Below are positions 15,001-23,646 of a DNA stretch of 64,000 nt, one piece after another. The DNA lies in the NCBI RefSeq assembly GCF_900177405.1, contig NZ_LT840185.1:1-64000 (forward strand), written 5' to 3'. The notes below the pieces were generated by a model. The model was not told where the DNA came from, ran no database searches, and saw nothing but the letters and a program-made list of their open reading frames with translations. Source of the DNA: Allosphingosinicella indica (GTDB lineage Bacteria; Pseudomonadota; Alphaproteobacteria; Sphingomonadales; Sphingomonadaceae). The number at the start of each line of letters is the position of its first letter. Position 1 is the first letter of the stretch. The translations under genes were made by a program, and so were the position numbers.

Positions 15001-15171
15001 CTACACCACCCAGATCGCGACGTTCGCCGCCAGCACCAGGGCGGCGGCGATCATCAGCAGGCCTTTCTGGCGATCGCGCTGCTTGGCGATCATCCAGATG
15101 CCGCCGCCGATGAGCGCGAACGCGCCGAGGACGGTGATCGAGAGCAGAGTCGCGCCAAGCCCGCCCGTCAT
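15001..15171 (-). CDS. 56-residue two-span membrane protein
   Basis: Starts at ATG 15171, overlapping the stop of the dehydratase gene (ATGA). Two hydrophobic segments (TLLSITVLGAFALIGGGIWMI and LLMIAAALVLAANVAIWVV) are joined by a polar AKQRDRQKG loop. No known domain is recognised. The tight overlap and clean hairpin topology argue for a real gene. It may be a small accessory inner-membrane protein; function unknown. Confidence 0.68.
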   Translation of the reverse strand: MTGGLGATLLSITVLGAFALIGGGIWMIAKQRDRQKGLLMIAAALVLAANVAIWVV

Positions 15172-16160
15172 GCCGCGACCTCGAACGGCGCGGGATTGGC
15201 GCGGATGACTTCGGCGTAGAAGGCCGGATCGACATTGCCGCCGGAGACGAGGATCGCCGTCCGGGCGGGCAGCGGCCCGGCGCGGCCGGACAGCGCCGCC
15301 GCGAGCGCCACCGCCCCGCCCGGCTCGGCGACCAGCCGCAGGTGCCGCGCGGCGAAGGCCATCGCCGCCTGCACCTCGCCTTCGCTCACCGCCACGCCGC
15401 GGGCGCCCGCATCGCGCAGCGCTTCGAAGGTGAGCGGCGAGACACGCGTCGTCTGGAGCGCGTCGCAGCGCGTCGGAGGGGCGTCCTTGCCCACTTCGAC
15501 GATCGCGCCAGAGGCAAGCGATTGCGCCATGTCGTCCCAGCCCTCGGGCTCGACCGTGACGATCTCGGCATCGGGCAAAGCGAGCGCGATCCCCGCCGAA
15601 AGCCCGCCGCCGCCGCAGCAGACGAGGACCATCTCCGGCGGCCCGTCCGCGAGCGCCGCCATCTGGCGCCCGATCTCGACCCCCGCGCTGCCCTGCCCCT
15701 CGATGACGTCGACATCGTCGAACGACGGCACCAGCACCGCGCCGCGCTCCTCGGCCAGCCGCGCGCCGATCGACTCGCGGCTTTCGCGCAGCCGGTCGTA
15801 GCCGACCACCGAAGCGCCCGCCGCCAGAGTGGCGTCGCGCTTCACTGCCGGCGCATCGTGCGGCATCACGATCGTCGCCGCGATGCCCAATTGCCGCGCC
15901 GCGAGCGCGACGCCCTGCGCGTGATTGCCCGACGAGAAGGCGACGACGCCCGCGGCCTTCTGCGCATCGTCGAGCTGAAGCAGCCGGTTCATCGCGCCGC
16001 GGAGCTTGAAGCTGCCGCCCTGTTGAAGGCATTCCGCCTTGATCCACAGCCGCCGCCCCTGCCACGCGAGCGGCAGCAGCGGCGTCTCCGTTACATGGCC
16101 GCGGAGCCGCTCCGCCGCCGCCACGACTCCCGCTCGCTGCGGCTTTCGATTGCCCGTCAT
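15168..16160 (-). CDS. Threonine/serine dehydratase-like PLP enzyme (fold type II)
   Basis: 330 residues from ATG 16160, preceded by GGGAGA. The PLP lysine is Lys52 in GGSFKLRGAMNR, followed by SSGNHAQGVALAA and the phosphate-binding glycine loop CCGGGGLSAGIALA. Its length and lack of a C-terminal ACT domain fit catabolic threonine dehydratase or serine racemase-like proteins rather than biosynthetic IlvA. It would deaminate L-threonine or L-serine in the cytosol. Exact substrate is not decidable from sequence. Confidence 0.85.
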   Translation of the reverse strand: MTGNRKPQRAGVVAAAERLRGHVTETPLLPLAWQGRRLWIKAECLQQGGSFKLRGAMNRLLQLDDAQKAAGVVAFSSGNHAQGVALAARQLGIAATIVMPHDAPAVKRDATLAAGASVVGYDRLRESRESIGARLAEERGAVLVPSFDDVDVIEGQGSAGVEIGRQMAALADGPPEMVLVCCGGGGLSAGIALALPDAEIVTVEPEGWDDMAQSLASGAIVEVGKDAPPTRCDALQTTRVSPLTFEALRDAGARGVAVSEGEVQAAMAFAARHLRLVAEPGGAVALAAALSGRAGPLPARTAILVSGGNVDPAFYAEVIRANPAPFEVAA

Positions 16161-16265
16161 GCATTCTCCCATCGATTCATCGCAGCTGACGCACGATCCG
16201 CGCGGCCAGAAAACGATTCGTCCCGGCATGGCAACGCCTTGATCGGCCTCGCCTTTTCGAAACAC

Positions 16266-16294
16266 TTTACATGGGGGTACGTGGGCCATATATC
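16266..16294 (+). promoter_or_regulatory. Candidate sigma-70 promoter for the polyamine genes
   Basis: TTTACA (16266-16271) and TATATC (16289-16294) with a 17-base spacer lie 78 bases before the decarboxylase start. The remaining 211-base gap (16161-16371) shows no gene or other clear signal. Confidence 0.55.
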
Positions 16295-16371
16295 GCCCGC
16301 CGCTGCCCCATGGGGACTTCCAAACCGCAAGGCAGCTTGATCGTCAACAATACCCCTGGAGGTCCCTTGAG

Positions 16372-17595
16372 TTGCACAAGCATCATAGCGCGCTGGGGCT
16401 AGCTACCGCCTCTACCGGCAACGTCACGGTTGCCGAGATCGCCGAGCGCCGTCCGGTGCAGCCGGTCACGCTTCTTCGTCCGCACGCCGCGCGGCGTGCC
16501 GCCCGCTTCTTCGTCGAGAAGTTTCCGGGCCGGTCGATGTATGCCGTGAAAGCCAATCCTTCGGCCGATCTGCTCGAAATCCTGTGGGATAGCGGTGTCA
16601 CGCATTACGACGTGGCGTCGATCGCCGAGGTGCGCCTGGTGGCGCGCACGCTGCCGCAGGCGACATTGTGCTTTATGCATCCGGTGAAGGCCGAGGAAGC
16701 GATCGAGGAAGCTTATTTCACGCACGGCGTGCGCACTTTCTCGCTCGATACGATGGACGAGCTGCGCAAGATCCAGCGCGCGACCGGCGATGCGAGCGAC
16801 CTCAACCTGCTGGTGCGCCTCCGCGTCTCCTCCGATCATTCCAAGCTCAGTCTCGCGTCCAAGTTCGGCGCCGAGCCGGGCGAGACGCGCGAGCTGCTGT
16901 TCGCGGCGCGCCAAGCGGCGGACGCGATGGGCATCTGCTTCCACGTCGGCAGCCAGGCGATGACGCCTGCCGCTTATTCCGAGGCGATGGAGCGCGTGCG
17001 CGCCGCGATCGTCGATGCCGCCGTCACAGTGGATATCGTCGACGTCGGCGGCGGCTTCCCGTCGGTCTATCCGGGCATGGAGCCGCCGCCGCTCGAAACC
17101 TATTTCGAAACGATCCACAAAGCGTTCGAAAGCCTGCCGATTTCCTATTCGGCGGAGCTGTGGTGCGAACCCGGCCGCGCGCTCTGCGCGGAATATGCGA
17201 GCGTGCTGGTCCGTGTCGAGAAGCGCCGCGGCGACGAGCTTTACATCAATGACGGTGCCTATGGTGCGCTGTTCGATGCTGCGCACGTCGGCTGGCGCTT
17301 CCCGGTCAAGCTGGTGCGCGAGCCGGCGTCCGACGCCAAGGACATCGCATTCAGCTTCTACGGTCCGACCTGCGACGACCTCGACCATATGGCCGGCCCG
17401 TTCCTGCTTCCTGCGGACGTCGGCCCCGGCGACTACGTCGAGATCGGCATGCTCGGCGCCTATGGCTGCGCGATGCGCACCGGCTTCAACGGCTTCGGTT
17501 CGGACCTCCGCGAGATCGTCGGCGATCAGCCGATGGAGACGATGTACGCGACCGCCGCGGAACGCGCGGTTCCTTCGAACGTCGTTACGCTGTAG
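16372..17595 (+). CDS. PLP-dependent ornithine/lysine decarboxylase (fold type III)
   Basis: 407 residues from TTG 16372, preceded by GGAGG 9 bases upstream. The alanine-racemase-like barrel carries Lys60 in MYAVKANPS (PLP Schiff base), CFHVGSQAM, DVGGGFPS, and ELWCEPGRALCAE for PLP phosphate binding; SFYGPTCDDLDHM supplies the catalytic Cys and substrate Asp from the partner subunit, as in eukaryote-type ornithine decarboxylases. It makes putrescine (or cadaverine). The next gene on the strand is a deoxyhypusine-synthase-like protein that uses such diamines, so the pair forms a polyamine pathway. Confidence 0.9.
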   Translation: MHKHHSALGLATASTGNVTVAEIAERRPVQPVTLLRPHAARRAARFFVEKFPGRSMYAVKANPSADLLEILWDSGVTHYDVASIAEVRLVARTLPQATLCFMHPVKAEEAIEEAYFTHGVRTFSLDTMDELRKIQRATGDASDLNLLVRLRVSSDHSKLSLASKFGAEPGETRELLFAARQAADAMGICFHVGSQAMTPAAYSEAMERVRAAIVDAAVTVDIVDVGGGFPSVYPGMEPPPLETYFETIHKAFESLPISYSAELWCEPGRALCAEYASVLVRVEKRRGDELYINDGAYGALFDAAHVGWRFPVKLVREPASDAKDIAFSFYGPTCDDLDHMAGPFLLPADVGPGDYVEIGMLGAYGCAMRTGFNGFGSDLREIVGDQPMETMYATAAERAVPSNVVTL

Positions 17596-17603
17596 CCCCA
17601 TTT

Positions 17604-17684
17604 CGTCATTGCGAGCGCAGTGAAGCAATCCAGCGCGGCGAAGGCCCGCTGGATTGCTTCGTCGCTTTGCTCCTCGCAATGACG
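17604..17684. repeat. Intergenic palindromic repeat, type B inverted pair
   Basis: CGTCATTGCGAGCGCAGTGA with AGCAATCCA and, after 18 bases, TGGATTGCTTCGTCGCTTTG with CTCCTCGCAATGACG form an almost perfect 81-base inverted repeat. It lies between the decarboxylase and the deoxyhypusine-synthase-like gene and would fold into one long hairpin in a joint transcript. Confidence 0.8.
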
Positions 17685-17705
17685 CCGCATGGAGATATGT
17701 GAAAA

Positions 17706-18758
17706 ATGAACGACGCCGCCGTCAACGACACCCGCAAGGCCGAACTGCTCGGCACAGAGGTCGAGCATATCGACATCACGAGCTTCGACGCCCGTCCGAT
17801 CGTCGATGCGATGAAGAAGATGAGCTTCTCGAGCCGCGACCTCGGCCGCGCGACCGAGATCTACAACCAGATGCTGAGCGACCCCGATTGCTCGATCATC
17901 CTGGTGATCGCGGGATCAACCTCGGCGGGCGGTTGCATGGATCTCTATGCCGAGCTCCTCAAGAACAACATGGTCGATTGCATCGTCGCCACCGGCGCCA
18001 CGATCGTCGACATGGATTTCTTCGAAGCGCTTGGCCACAAGCATTACCAAGCACTTGAAATCCCGGACGACGATACCCTGCGCTCGCTCTACATTGACCG
18101 CATCTACGACACCTATATCGACGAAGAGAAACTGCAGGAGACCGATCATACAATCGGCGACATCGCCAATGCGGTCGAGCCCAAGGCCTATTCGAGCCGC
18201 GCCTTCATCCGCGAGATGGGCCGCTGGTTGACCAAGAACGGCAAGAAGGACAATAGCCTCGTCAAGCTCGCCTTCGAGCATGACGTGCCGATCTTCTGCC
18301 CGGCCTTCACCGATTCCTCGGCGGGCTTCGGCCTCGTCAAGCATCAGGTCGACGCCATGAAGGCGGGCAAGCCCTATATGACGATCGACAGCATTGCCGA
18401 CTTCCGCGAGCTGACCGACATCAAGATCAAGGCGGGCACGACCGGCCTGCTGATGATCGGCGGCGGCGTGCCGAAGAATTTCGTGCAGGACACCGTGGTC
18501 TGCGCCGAGATCCTCGGTCACGAGGATGTCGAGGTGCACAAATATGCGGTTCAGATCACCGTCGCCGACGTGCGCGACGGCGCCTGCTCTTCCTCGACGC
18601 TGCAGGAGGCGGCGAGCTGGGGCAAGGTCTCGACCGCGATGGAGCAGATGGTGTTCGCCGAGGCGACCACGGTGCTGCCGCTGCTGGCCAGCGACGCCTA
18701 TCACCGCGGCCACTGGAAGCAGCGCGCCAAGCGCGCCTTCGGGAAGCTGTTCGACTGA
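17706..18758 (+). CDS. Deoxyhypusine synthase-like protein (probable homospermidine synthase)
   Basis: 350 residues. The Rossmann-like DHS fold is clear: IILVIAGSTSAGG, DCIVATGATIVD, HDVPIFCPAFTDSSAGFG, GTTGLLMIGGGVPKNF. The catalytic lysine loop reads TLQEAASWGKVS with Lys307 matching the active-site lysine in the EA.SWGK motif of eukaryotic and archaeal deoxyhypusine synthase. Bacteria lack eIF5A; bacterial members of this family are thought to use NAD to transfer aminobutyl groups to putrescine, giving homospermidine. The upstream decarboxylase supplies the diamine. A direct act on EF-P cannot be excluded from sequence but has no support here. Confidence 0.88.
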   Translation: MNDAAVNDTRKAELLGTEVEHIDITSFDARPIVDAMKKMSFSSRDLGRATEIYNQMLSDPDCSIILVIAGSTSAGGCMDLYAELLKNNMVDCIVATGATIVDMDFFEALGHKHYQALEIPDDDTLRSLYIDRIYDTYIDEEKLQETDHTIGDIANAVEPKAYSSRAFIREMGRWLTKNGKKDNSLVKLAFEHDVPIFCPAFTDSSAGFGLVKHQVDAMKAGKPYMTIDSIADFRELTDIKIKAGTTGLLMIGGGVPKNFVQDTVVCAEILGHEDVEVHKYAVQITVADVRDGACSSSTLQEAASWGKVSTAMEQMVFAEATTVLPLLASDAYHRGHWKQRAKRAFGKLFD

Positions 18759-18801
18759 GGTGAAGGGGCGGAGGCTGGCGCGCCTTCGCCCCCTTGCCTC
18801 C

Positions 18802-18889
18802 TCATGCCGAAATTGATCCGGCATCCACCTTTTCCTGAACGGGACGCAGAGCGAAAGAAGGTGAACCTCGGATCAGGTCCGGGGTGACG
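18802..18889. repeat. Intergenic palindromic repeat, type A inverted pair (diverged)
   Basis: CATGCCGAAATTGATCCGGC with ATCCA and, later, GGTGAACCTCGGATCAGGTC with CGGGGTGACGG are the two arms, with several substitutions. The element lies between the convergent DHS-like gene and the methyltransferase gene. Confidence 0.65.
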
Positions 18890-18903
18890 GTTGGCGGGTA
18901 GCC

Positions 18904-20094
18904 TCAGCGCGTAAACGCGCCGACTAGCTCGACGTGGGTGGACCAGCGGAACTGCCCGACCGGCTGGACCCAGGCCAGGCGCCACCCGCCTTCGACGAGC
19001 GTCTTTGCGTCGCGGGCGAAGGTGGCGGGGTTGCACGAGGCGTAAGCGATGCGCGCGACGTCCGCGCCGGCGAGCGCGGCCGCCTGCTCCTTGGCGCCGG
19101 CGCGGGGCGGATCGAGCACGACGGCGTCGAACCGCGCGAGTTCGACGCCGTCGAGCGGGCGGCGGAAGAGATCGCGGTGATCGACGAAGACCGGGCGCTG
19201 CGCGCGGTTTGCTGCGGCCTTCAGCGCCAGAGCCGCATCGCGCGCGCCTTCGGCGGCATAGACGCGGCCGGGCAGCGCCAGCGCGAAGGTGCCAAGGCCG
19301 GCGAAGAGATCGGCGACTGTTGCCGAATCGCCGACGGCCTCGCGGACCGCAGCAACCAGCGCCGTCTCGCCATCGTCGGTCGCCTGGAGGAAGGCGCCGT
19401 GAGGCAGCGCGACGGGGATGCCGCCTAGCGTAACAGTGGTCGGCTCGGGCTCCCACAGCGTCTCCGGGCCATAACCGTCGTCGACCGCGAGGCGGGCGAG
19501 GCGATGTTCAGCGGCGAAGGCAGTGAGCGCTTCAGACGCGGCCAGACCATCGACCGTAAGCTTCTCGAACAACAGATCAACGCCCTGATCGGCGAGCGTC
19601 AGCCGAACGCCGCAGGCGTGGCGGGGGCCAAGGATAGTGGCGAGCAGCGCACGCAACGGCGCGACGAGCGCGAACAGCTCGGGCCGGAGGATATCGCATG
19701 CGCGCATGTCGACGATGCGGTGACTAGCCTCGGCGTTGAAGCCGAGCAGCACCGTTTGGGCCCGCCGCTCGGCCCGGAGCGATGCGCGGCGGCGGCTCAG
19801 CGGCGGCGAGAGATGGGGCGCCCGGATGTCCGCCGTAAGTCCCTGCGCGGCCAGCGCGCCGGCGATGCGGTCGCGGACGAAATCGGCATAAGCCGCGTCG
19901 TCGACATGCTGAAGCTGGCAGCCTCCGCATTCGGGGAAATGGCGGCAGGGCGGCGCGGCGCGGTGCGGGCCGGTCGTCAGTGCGCCCGCTGCATCGACCC
20001 AATCACCCGGCGCGGCGAGCGCGACGTGGCGGCCGGATGCGGTGACGCCGTCACCGCGCGCCGCGATCCGGACGATCGTCTCGCTCACGTACAT
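18904..20094 (-). CDS. TrmA/RumA-family class I RNA m5U methyltransferase
   Basis: 396 residues. A 4Fe-4S site is formed by Cys50, Cys56, Cys59 (CRHFPECGGCQLQH) and Cys133, as in RlmD. The SAM domain has VADLFAGLGTFALALP, FDAVVLDPPRAG and the catalytic Cys in IAYASCNPATFARD. An N-terminal TRAM-like beta region (RIAARGDGVTASGRHVALAAPGD) precedes the cluster. It methylates a uridine in 23S rRNA or tRNA; which one is not decidable. Starts: ATG 20094 or GTG 20088. The gene overlaps the end of nnr by up to 10 bases. Confidence 0.88.
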   Translation of the reverse strand: MYVSETIVRIAARGDGVTASGRHVALAAPGDWVDAAGALTTGPHRAAPPCRHFPECGGCQLQHVDDAAYADFVRDRIAGALAAQGLTADIRAPHLSPPLSRRRASLRAERRAQTVLLGFNAEASHRIVDMRACDILRPELFALVAPLRALLATILGPRHACGVRLTLADQGVDLLFEKLTVDGLAASEALTAFAAEHRLARLAVDDGYGPETLWEPEPTTVTLGGIPVALPHGAFLQATDDGETALVAAVREAVGDSATVADLFAGLGTFALALPGRVYAAEGARDAALALKAAANRAQRPVFVDHRDLFRRPLDGVELARFDAVVLDPPRAGAKEQAAALAGADVARIAYASCNPATFARDAKTLVEGGWRLAWVQPVGQFRWSTHVELVGAFTR

Positions 20095-21470
20095 TCGGCG
20101 AAGGCGAGAGCTAGCGCCTCCACGACATCGTCAGCGATGAGGCCTGGGCCGGCGATCTCGGCGGCGCGCTGGTGGAGCCAGACCCCCGCCTTGGCAGCGG
20201 CGAAGGCATCGAACCCCGCCGCGCGTGCCGCGGCGATCGCGCCCGCCAGCACGTCGCCAGAACCCGCGGTCGCTAGCCAGGGCGAGGAACCGGCGGAGAT
20301 CCCGGCGCGGCCGTCGGGCGCGGCGACCACGGTGTCCGGCCCCTTATCGACGACCACCGCCCCCGAGCGCGCGGCGGCGGCGCGCGCGCGATCGACCTTG
20401 CTACCGCCGATCTCGCCGAACAGCCGCGAGAACTCACCGGGATGCGGCGTGAGGATCGCCGGCTCGGGCAGACCCCGGAGCGCGTCCGGCCCCCGATTGG
20501 CGAGCAGGACGAGCGCGCCGGCATCGAGCACCAGCGCCTTGTCCGAAGCGAGGAGCTGGGTGAGCAGCAGATCCGACTCCGGGCCGGGCAACGTGCCGGG
20601 GCCGAACACGACCGCGCCCAGCCGGTCGTCGTCGAGACCGGTTTCGATCGTCCCGGACTGCATGATCGCGCGCGGGAGCGCCGCCGAGGGCGATACGCCG
20701 AGCAGCCGCACCGCGCCCGCCCCTGCGCGCAGCGCCGCCTCGGCAGCCAGTTCGGCCGCGCCGGCGAGGTCGCCGCCTGCGACGAGGACGAAGCCGCGCT
20801 TGTACTTGTGATCGTCCGGGCCGGGCGCGCGGAGCAGAGGGCGGCCGATTTCGGCCAGCGCACTCTCCCCCGCGACGCCGATGGCGGCGACCACGATGCG
20901 CCCCATATGGCGGGCGGCGGGCTGGAGGCGATGCGCGGGCTTGAGCGTCGCGAAGGTGATCGTGAGATCGTTGACCGGCACCGGCGAGAGCAATGCGCCG
21001 TCATGGGTGGCGACACCGCTCGGCAGATCGACCGCCACCCTTACCGCGGCATCTTCCGCCAGCGCCGCCAGTTGCGCGGCAACGCCGTCGTCGAGGCTGC
21101 GGCGGAGGCCGGTGCCGAACAAGGCGTCAATCAGCAACGGGCGCGGCTCCGCGCTCTCGAATGTCGCGACCGGCCCGGCCCAAGCCCCAGCCGCCGCATG
21201 CGCGGCGGGCGTCTTCGGATCGCCGAGCGCTGCGACCGCCACGTCCATGCCGCGCGCCTTCAGCACCCGGGCTATGACATAGCCGTCGCCGCCATTGTTG
21301 CCGGGGCCGCACAGCACGAGCGCCGGAAGCGGGCCTGCGAAACGCCAGATCGCTTCCGCCGCCGCGCGGCCGGCGCGGTCCATCAGCGTCTCGACCGGCG
21401 TGCCTGCCGCGATGGCGGCCTCCTCCGCAGCGCGCATTTCGGCCGCGGACCAGATCGGGCGCTCGCTCAT
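20085..21470 (-). CDS. nnr: Bifunctional NAD(P)H-hydrate epimerase and dehydratase
   Basis: 461 residues from ATG 21470, which overlaps the preceding gene's stop by 4 bases. The N-terminal YjeF epimerase domain has VLCGPGNNGGDGYVIARVL and VDLPSGV; the C-terminal ADP-dependent dehydratase domain has KYKRGFVLVAGG, AILTPHPGEFSRL, VVVDKGPDTVV and the ATAGSGDVLAGAIAA nucleotide loop. It repairs hydrated NADH and NADPH in the cytosol. The fused form and 460-500 residue length are standard. Confidence 0.93.
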   Translation of the reverse strand: MSERPIWSAAEMRAAEEAAIAAGTPVETLMDRAGRAAAEAIWRFAGPLPALVLCGPGNNGGDGYVIARVLKARGMDVAVAALGDPKTPAAHAAAGAWAGPVATFESAEPRPLLIDALFGTGLRRSLDDGVAAQLAALAEDAAVRVAVDLPSGVATHDGALLSPVPVNDLTITFATLKPAHRLQPAARHMGRIVVAAIGVAGESALAEIGRPLLRAPGPDDHKYKRGFVLVAGGDLAGAAELAAEAALRAGAGAVRLLGVSPSAALPRAIMQSGTIETGLDDDRLGAVVFGPGTLPGPESDLLLTQLLASDKALVLDAGALVLLANRGPDALRGLPEPAILTPHPGEFSRLFGEIGGSKVDRARAAAARSGAVVVDKGPDTVVAAPDGRAGISAGSSPWLATAGSGDVLAGAIAAARAAGFDAFAAAKAGVWLHQRAAEIAGPGLIADDVVEALALAFAECT

Positions 21471-21817
21471 TTGACGGTGGCGGGAAGCCGGTAGCGGTCC
21501 GCGCCGACCGCGACCTCGATGCGGTTGCCGCCGATCGGCGTGACCAGCGCCGTCTCCGATCCGTCGGCGGTGACGACGCCGCGGCCATCCTGCACGACCT
21601 GCAGGCGGCGGAACCCGCCGTCGGGCGCGCGGATCACCAGGATCAGCCCCTCCGGCTCCGCCATCCGCTCGAGCGTGCAGCGCGGCGCGAATTCGGCCGC
21701 GCCCGCCAGCGCGCATTCGATCCGGCCGCTATCGGCATCGGGCGCCATCGCCTGTTCGGCGGCCTCGGGCGAGGCGCCACATGCGGTGAGCAGAAGCAGG
21801 AGGATCAGCGCGCGCAT
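21467..21817 (-). CDS. Small putative lipoprotein
   Basis: 116 residues from ATG 21817 (MRALILLLLLTACGASPEAAEQ), a short lipoprotein signal with lipobox LLTAC. An earlier start at 21841 would give an unusual polar extension. The mature part has two further Cys (IECALAGAAEFAPRCTLER) that could form a disulfide, and a beta-rich stretch (LILVIRAPDGGFRRLQVV). No known domain is recognised. Overlap of 4 bases with nnr indicates co-transcription; the role is unknown. Confidence 0.72.
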   Translation of the reverse strand: MRALILLLLLTACGASPEAAEQAMAPDADSGRIECALAGAAEFAPRCTLERMAEPEGLILVIRAPDGGFRRLQVVQDGRGVVTADGSETALVTPIGGNRIEVAVGADRYRLPATVK

Positions 21818-21844
21818 CGGCGGGTTGTGGCGCAGCCGCATGGG

Positions 21845-22588
21845 TCAGGCAAGGCGGCGCGCATCCCGGCGCGCGCGAAGCCGCTCGGCCAGCGCATCGC
21901 TGGTCAGCAACGCATCGAAGCTTTCGTCCTGCCCGGTATCGCTCGCTACGCCGCGCGCGGCGAGCGCGATGCCGCGCTTGAGCGCTGCGATACTGTCTGG
22001 ATCGTGGCTTGCGATAGCGCCCGCCAGCGATGCGGCGACTGTGGAGGCATTGGCGTCGCAACGCTCGACAAGCCCGATCCGCGCAGCCTCCGCGCCATCC
22101 ACCGCCTCGGCCGCGAGGAGCAGCCGCGATGCCTGCGCGGGGCCGACCAGCGCGACGAGCCGGGCGATATCCTCCTGCGGATAGGAAATGCCGAGCTTCG
22201 CGGGGGTGATCGCGAAGATTGCAGCGGGCGATGCGATCCGGATGTCGCAGGCGATGGCGAGCGCGACTCCGGCGCCGTAGCAGGCGCCCTCGACCAGCGC
22301 GATCGTCGGGATGGCGCAGTCGCGCAGCGCGTCGATCCCGCGCCGCATCGCGTGACGGAAACCGGCTGCGGCTTCGCTGTTATGGTGGAAGGTAGCGAAT
22401 GCGGTGAGGTCCGCGCCCGCCGAGAAGGCGCCGCCTGCGCCTGCGAGGATCAGCGCCCGCGCGCATTCTTCCGCCTCGCGCACGCAGGCGGCGAGCGCGT
22501 CCCAGCCGTCGAGCGGGATCGCGTTGCGAGCCTCCGGTCGGTTCAGCGTCAGGCGGGCGACTTCGCCGTCGATGATGAGATCGAACAT
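21845..22588 (-). CDS. Enoyl-CoA hydratase/isomerase family protein
   Basis: 247 residues from ATG 22588 (MFDLIIDGEVARLTLNRPEARNAI). The crotonase fold shows the oxyanion-hole segments GAGGAFSAGADLTAF and VEGACYGAGVALAIACDIRI, and FAITPAKLGISYP. The position of the first catalytic Glu of classical hydratases is occupied by other residues in YGAGVALA, so isomerase or another crotonase activity is possible. A hairpin and T-run lies only about 28 bases upstream of the start, which hints at attenuation. Confidence 0.82.
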   Translation of the reverse strand: MFDLIIDGEVARLTLNRPEARNAIPLDGWDALAACVREAEECARALILAGAGGAFSAGADLTAFATFHHNSEAAAGFRHAMRRGIDALRDCAIPTIALVEGACYGAGVALAIACDIRIASPAAIFAITPAKLGISYPQEDIARLVALVGPAQASRLLLAAEAVDGAEAARIGLVERCDANASTVAASLAGAIASHDPDSIAALKRGIALAARGVASDTGQDESFDALLTSDALAERLRARRDARRLA

Positions 22589-22615
22589 CGGCTGCGCATC
22601 GCAGAGCGCGGGCCA

Positions 22616-22652
22616 TAAAGAAAGGGCCGGATCGCCTGGCGATCCGGACCCC
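22616..22652 (-). terminator. Intrinsic terminator or attenuator hairpin
   Basis: Read on the minus strand, GGTCCGGATCGCC-A-GGCGATCCGGCCC is a 12-13 bp stem with one mismatch and a minimal loop, followed by TTTCTTTA. It lies between ispE and the enoyl-CoA hydratase, about 28 bases before the latter's ATG. Confidence 0.72.
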
Positions 22653-22787
22653 CCGAGAGCCTCTGCGCTTGCCCTCCCACGAAAGGACAAGGGACCGGGC
22701 GCGGATGTCGGCGGGAACCACGGACCCGCCTCGACCCGTAAACCTTTGTCAGCAAGAGGCGTGCCACGACGTTCGAATGCGGGACAT
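22653..22787 (-). other. Candidate leader or small RNA with a 12-codon frame, ending in the hairpin
   Basis: The 245-base gap after ispE holds, on the minus strand, ATG at 22787 with a 12-codon frame (MSRIRTSWHASC, stop at 22749), then a GGCGGG/CCCGCC hairpin near 22720, and the terminator at 22616-22652. This is the layout of a peptide-controlled attenuator or a short terminated RNA. The peptide has no run of one amino acid, so no clear signal amino acid can be named. There is no sequence match to a known riboswitch by eye. Confidence 0.35.
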
Positions 22788-22833
22788 AATGGTTAACATG
22801 CTGAAAAACCTGTCCCCTAGCGAGATTCGTGGG

Positions 22834-23646
22834 TCAGCGGAGACGAGTCGCGAGCGTCCACCAGTCTGGCTGTGCAGCCTCCAGCGCCGCCGCCGCCGCA
22901 TCGCGCGCGGGTTCATCTTCGAAGCAGGCGAAGCAGGTGGCGCCCGAGCCCGACATGCGGACCAGGGTCGTGCCCGGCTGCGCACCGAGCAGCGACAGCA
23001 GATCGCCCACCTCCGGCGCGAGGCTGCGCGCCGGTGACTCCAGATCGTTGCGGCCCGCATGCGCGGTGCCGAGCGGGCCGCGATCCAGGCCGTCCCAGCG
23101 CGCGAAGACGGCGGGCGTCGAAACTGGCACGCGCGGGTTGACGAGAAGAATGGGGGTGCCGCTCCAATTTTCGTCCGACGGAGTCAGGACGTCGCCCCGG
23201 TTATCGCCGCGTACCGTGCGCGAGACGACGCACGCGGGCACGTCCGCGCCCAGCCCGGCGGCGATGCCGCAAAGTGTCTCCTCGTCCGCGTCCAGCCACC
23301 AGAAGCGCGCCAGCAGGCGGAGCGCCGCCGCCGCATCCGCTGACCCGCCGCCGATGCCCGCCGCGACCGGCAGGCTCTTGTCGAGGTGGAGCGCAGCGCC
23401 GCGGGTGACGCCATGCCGTGCGGCGAGCGCGCGCGCGGCGCGGAGGACGAGATTATCCTCGCCTGCGCCGACCGCTTCGGCGAACGGCCCATCGACCGAC
23501 AGAATGATCTCATCCGCCTCGGCTACCTCCAGCGCGTCCCCATGTTCGCAAAAGGCGAACAGCGTCTCGATGCGGTGATAGCCGTCGGGCTCGCGCGCGC
23601 GGACGTGGAGCGCCAAGTTGACCTTGGCGTAGGCGATTTCGCGCAT
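22834..23646 (-). CDS. ispE: 4-diphosphocytidyl-2-C-methyl-D-erythritol kinase
   Basis: 270 residues. The GHMP kinase fold starts AYAKVNLALHVRAREPDGYHRI, with the ATP loop LPVAAGIGGGSADAAAAL and the C-terminal motif LVRMSGSGATCFACF. IspE phosphorylates CDP-methylerythritol in the MEP isoprenoid pathway. ATG 23646 shares a base with the stop of the TPR gene upstream, so the two are coupled. Confidence 0.94.
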   Translation of the reverse strand: MREIAYAKVNLALHVRAREPDGYHRIETLFAFCEHGDALEVAEADEIILSVDGPFAEAVGAGEDNLVLRAARALAARHGVTRGAALHLDKSLPVAAGIGGGSADAAAALRLLARFWWLDADEETLCGIAAGLGADVPACVVSRTVRGDNRGDVLTPSDENWSGTPILLVNPRVPVSTPAVFARWDGLDRGPLGTAHAGRNDLESPARSLAPEVGDLLSLLGAQPGTTLVRMSGSGATCFACFEDEPARDAAAAALEAAQPDWWTLATRLR

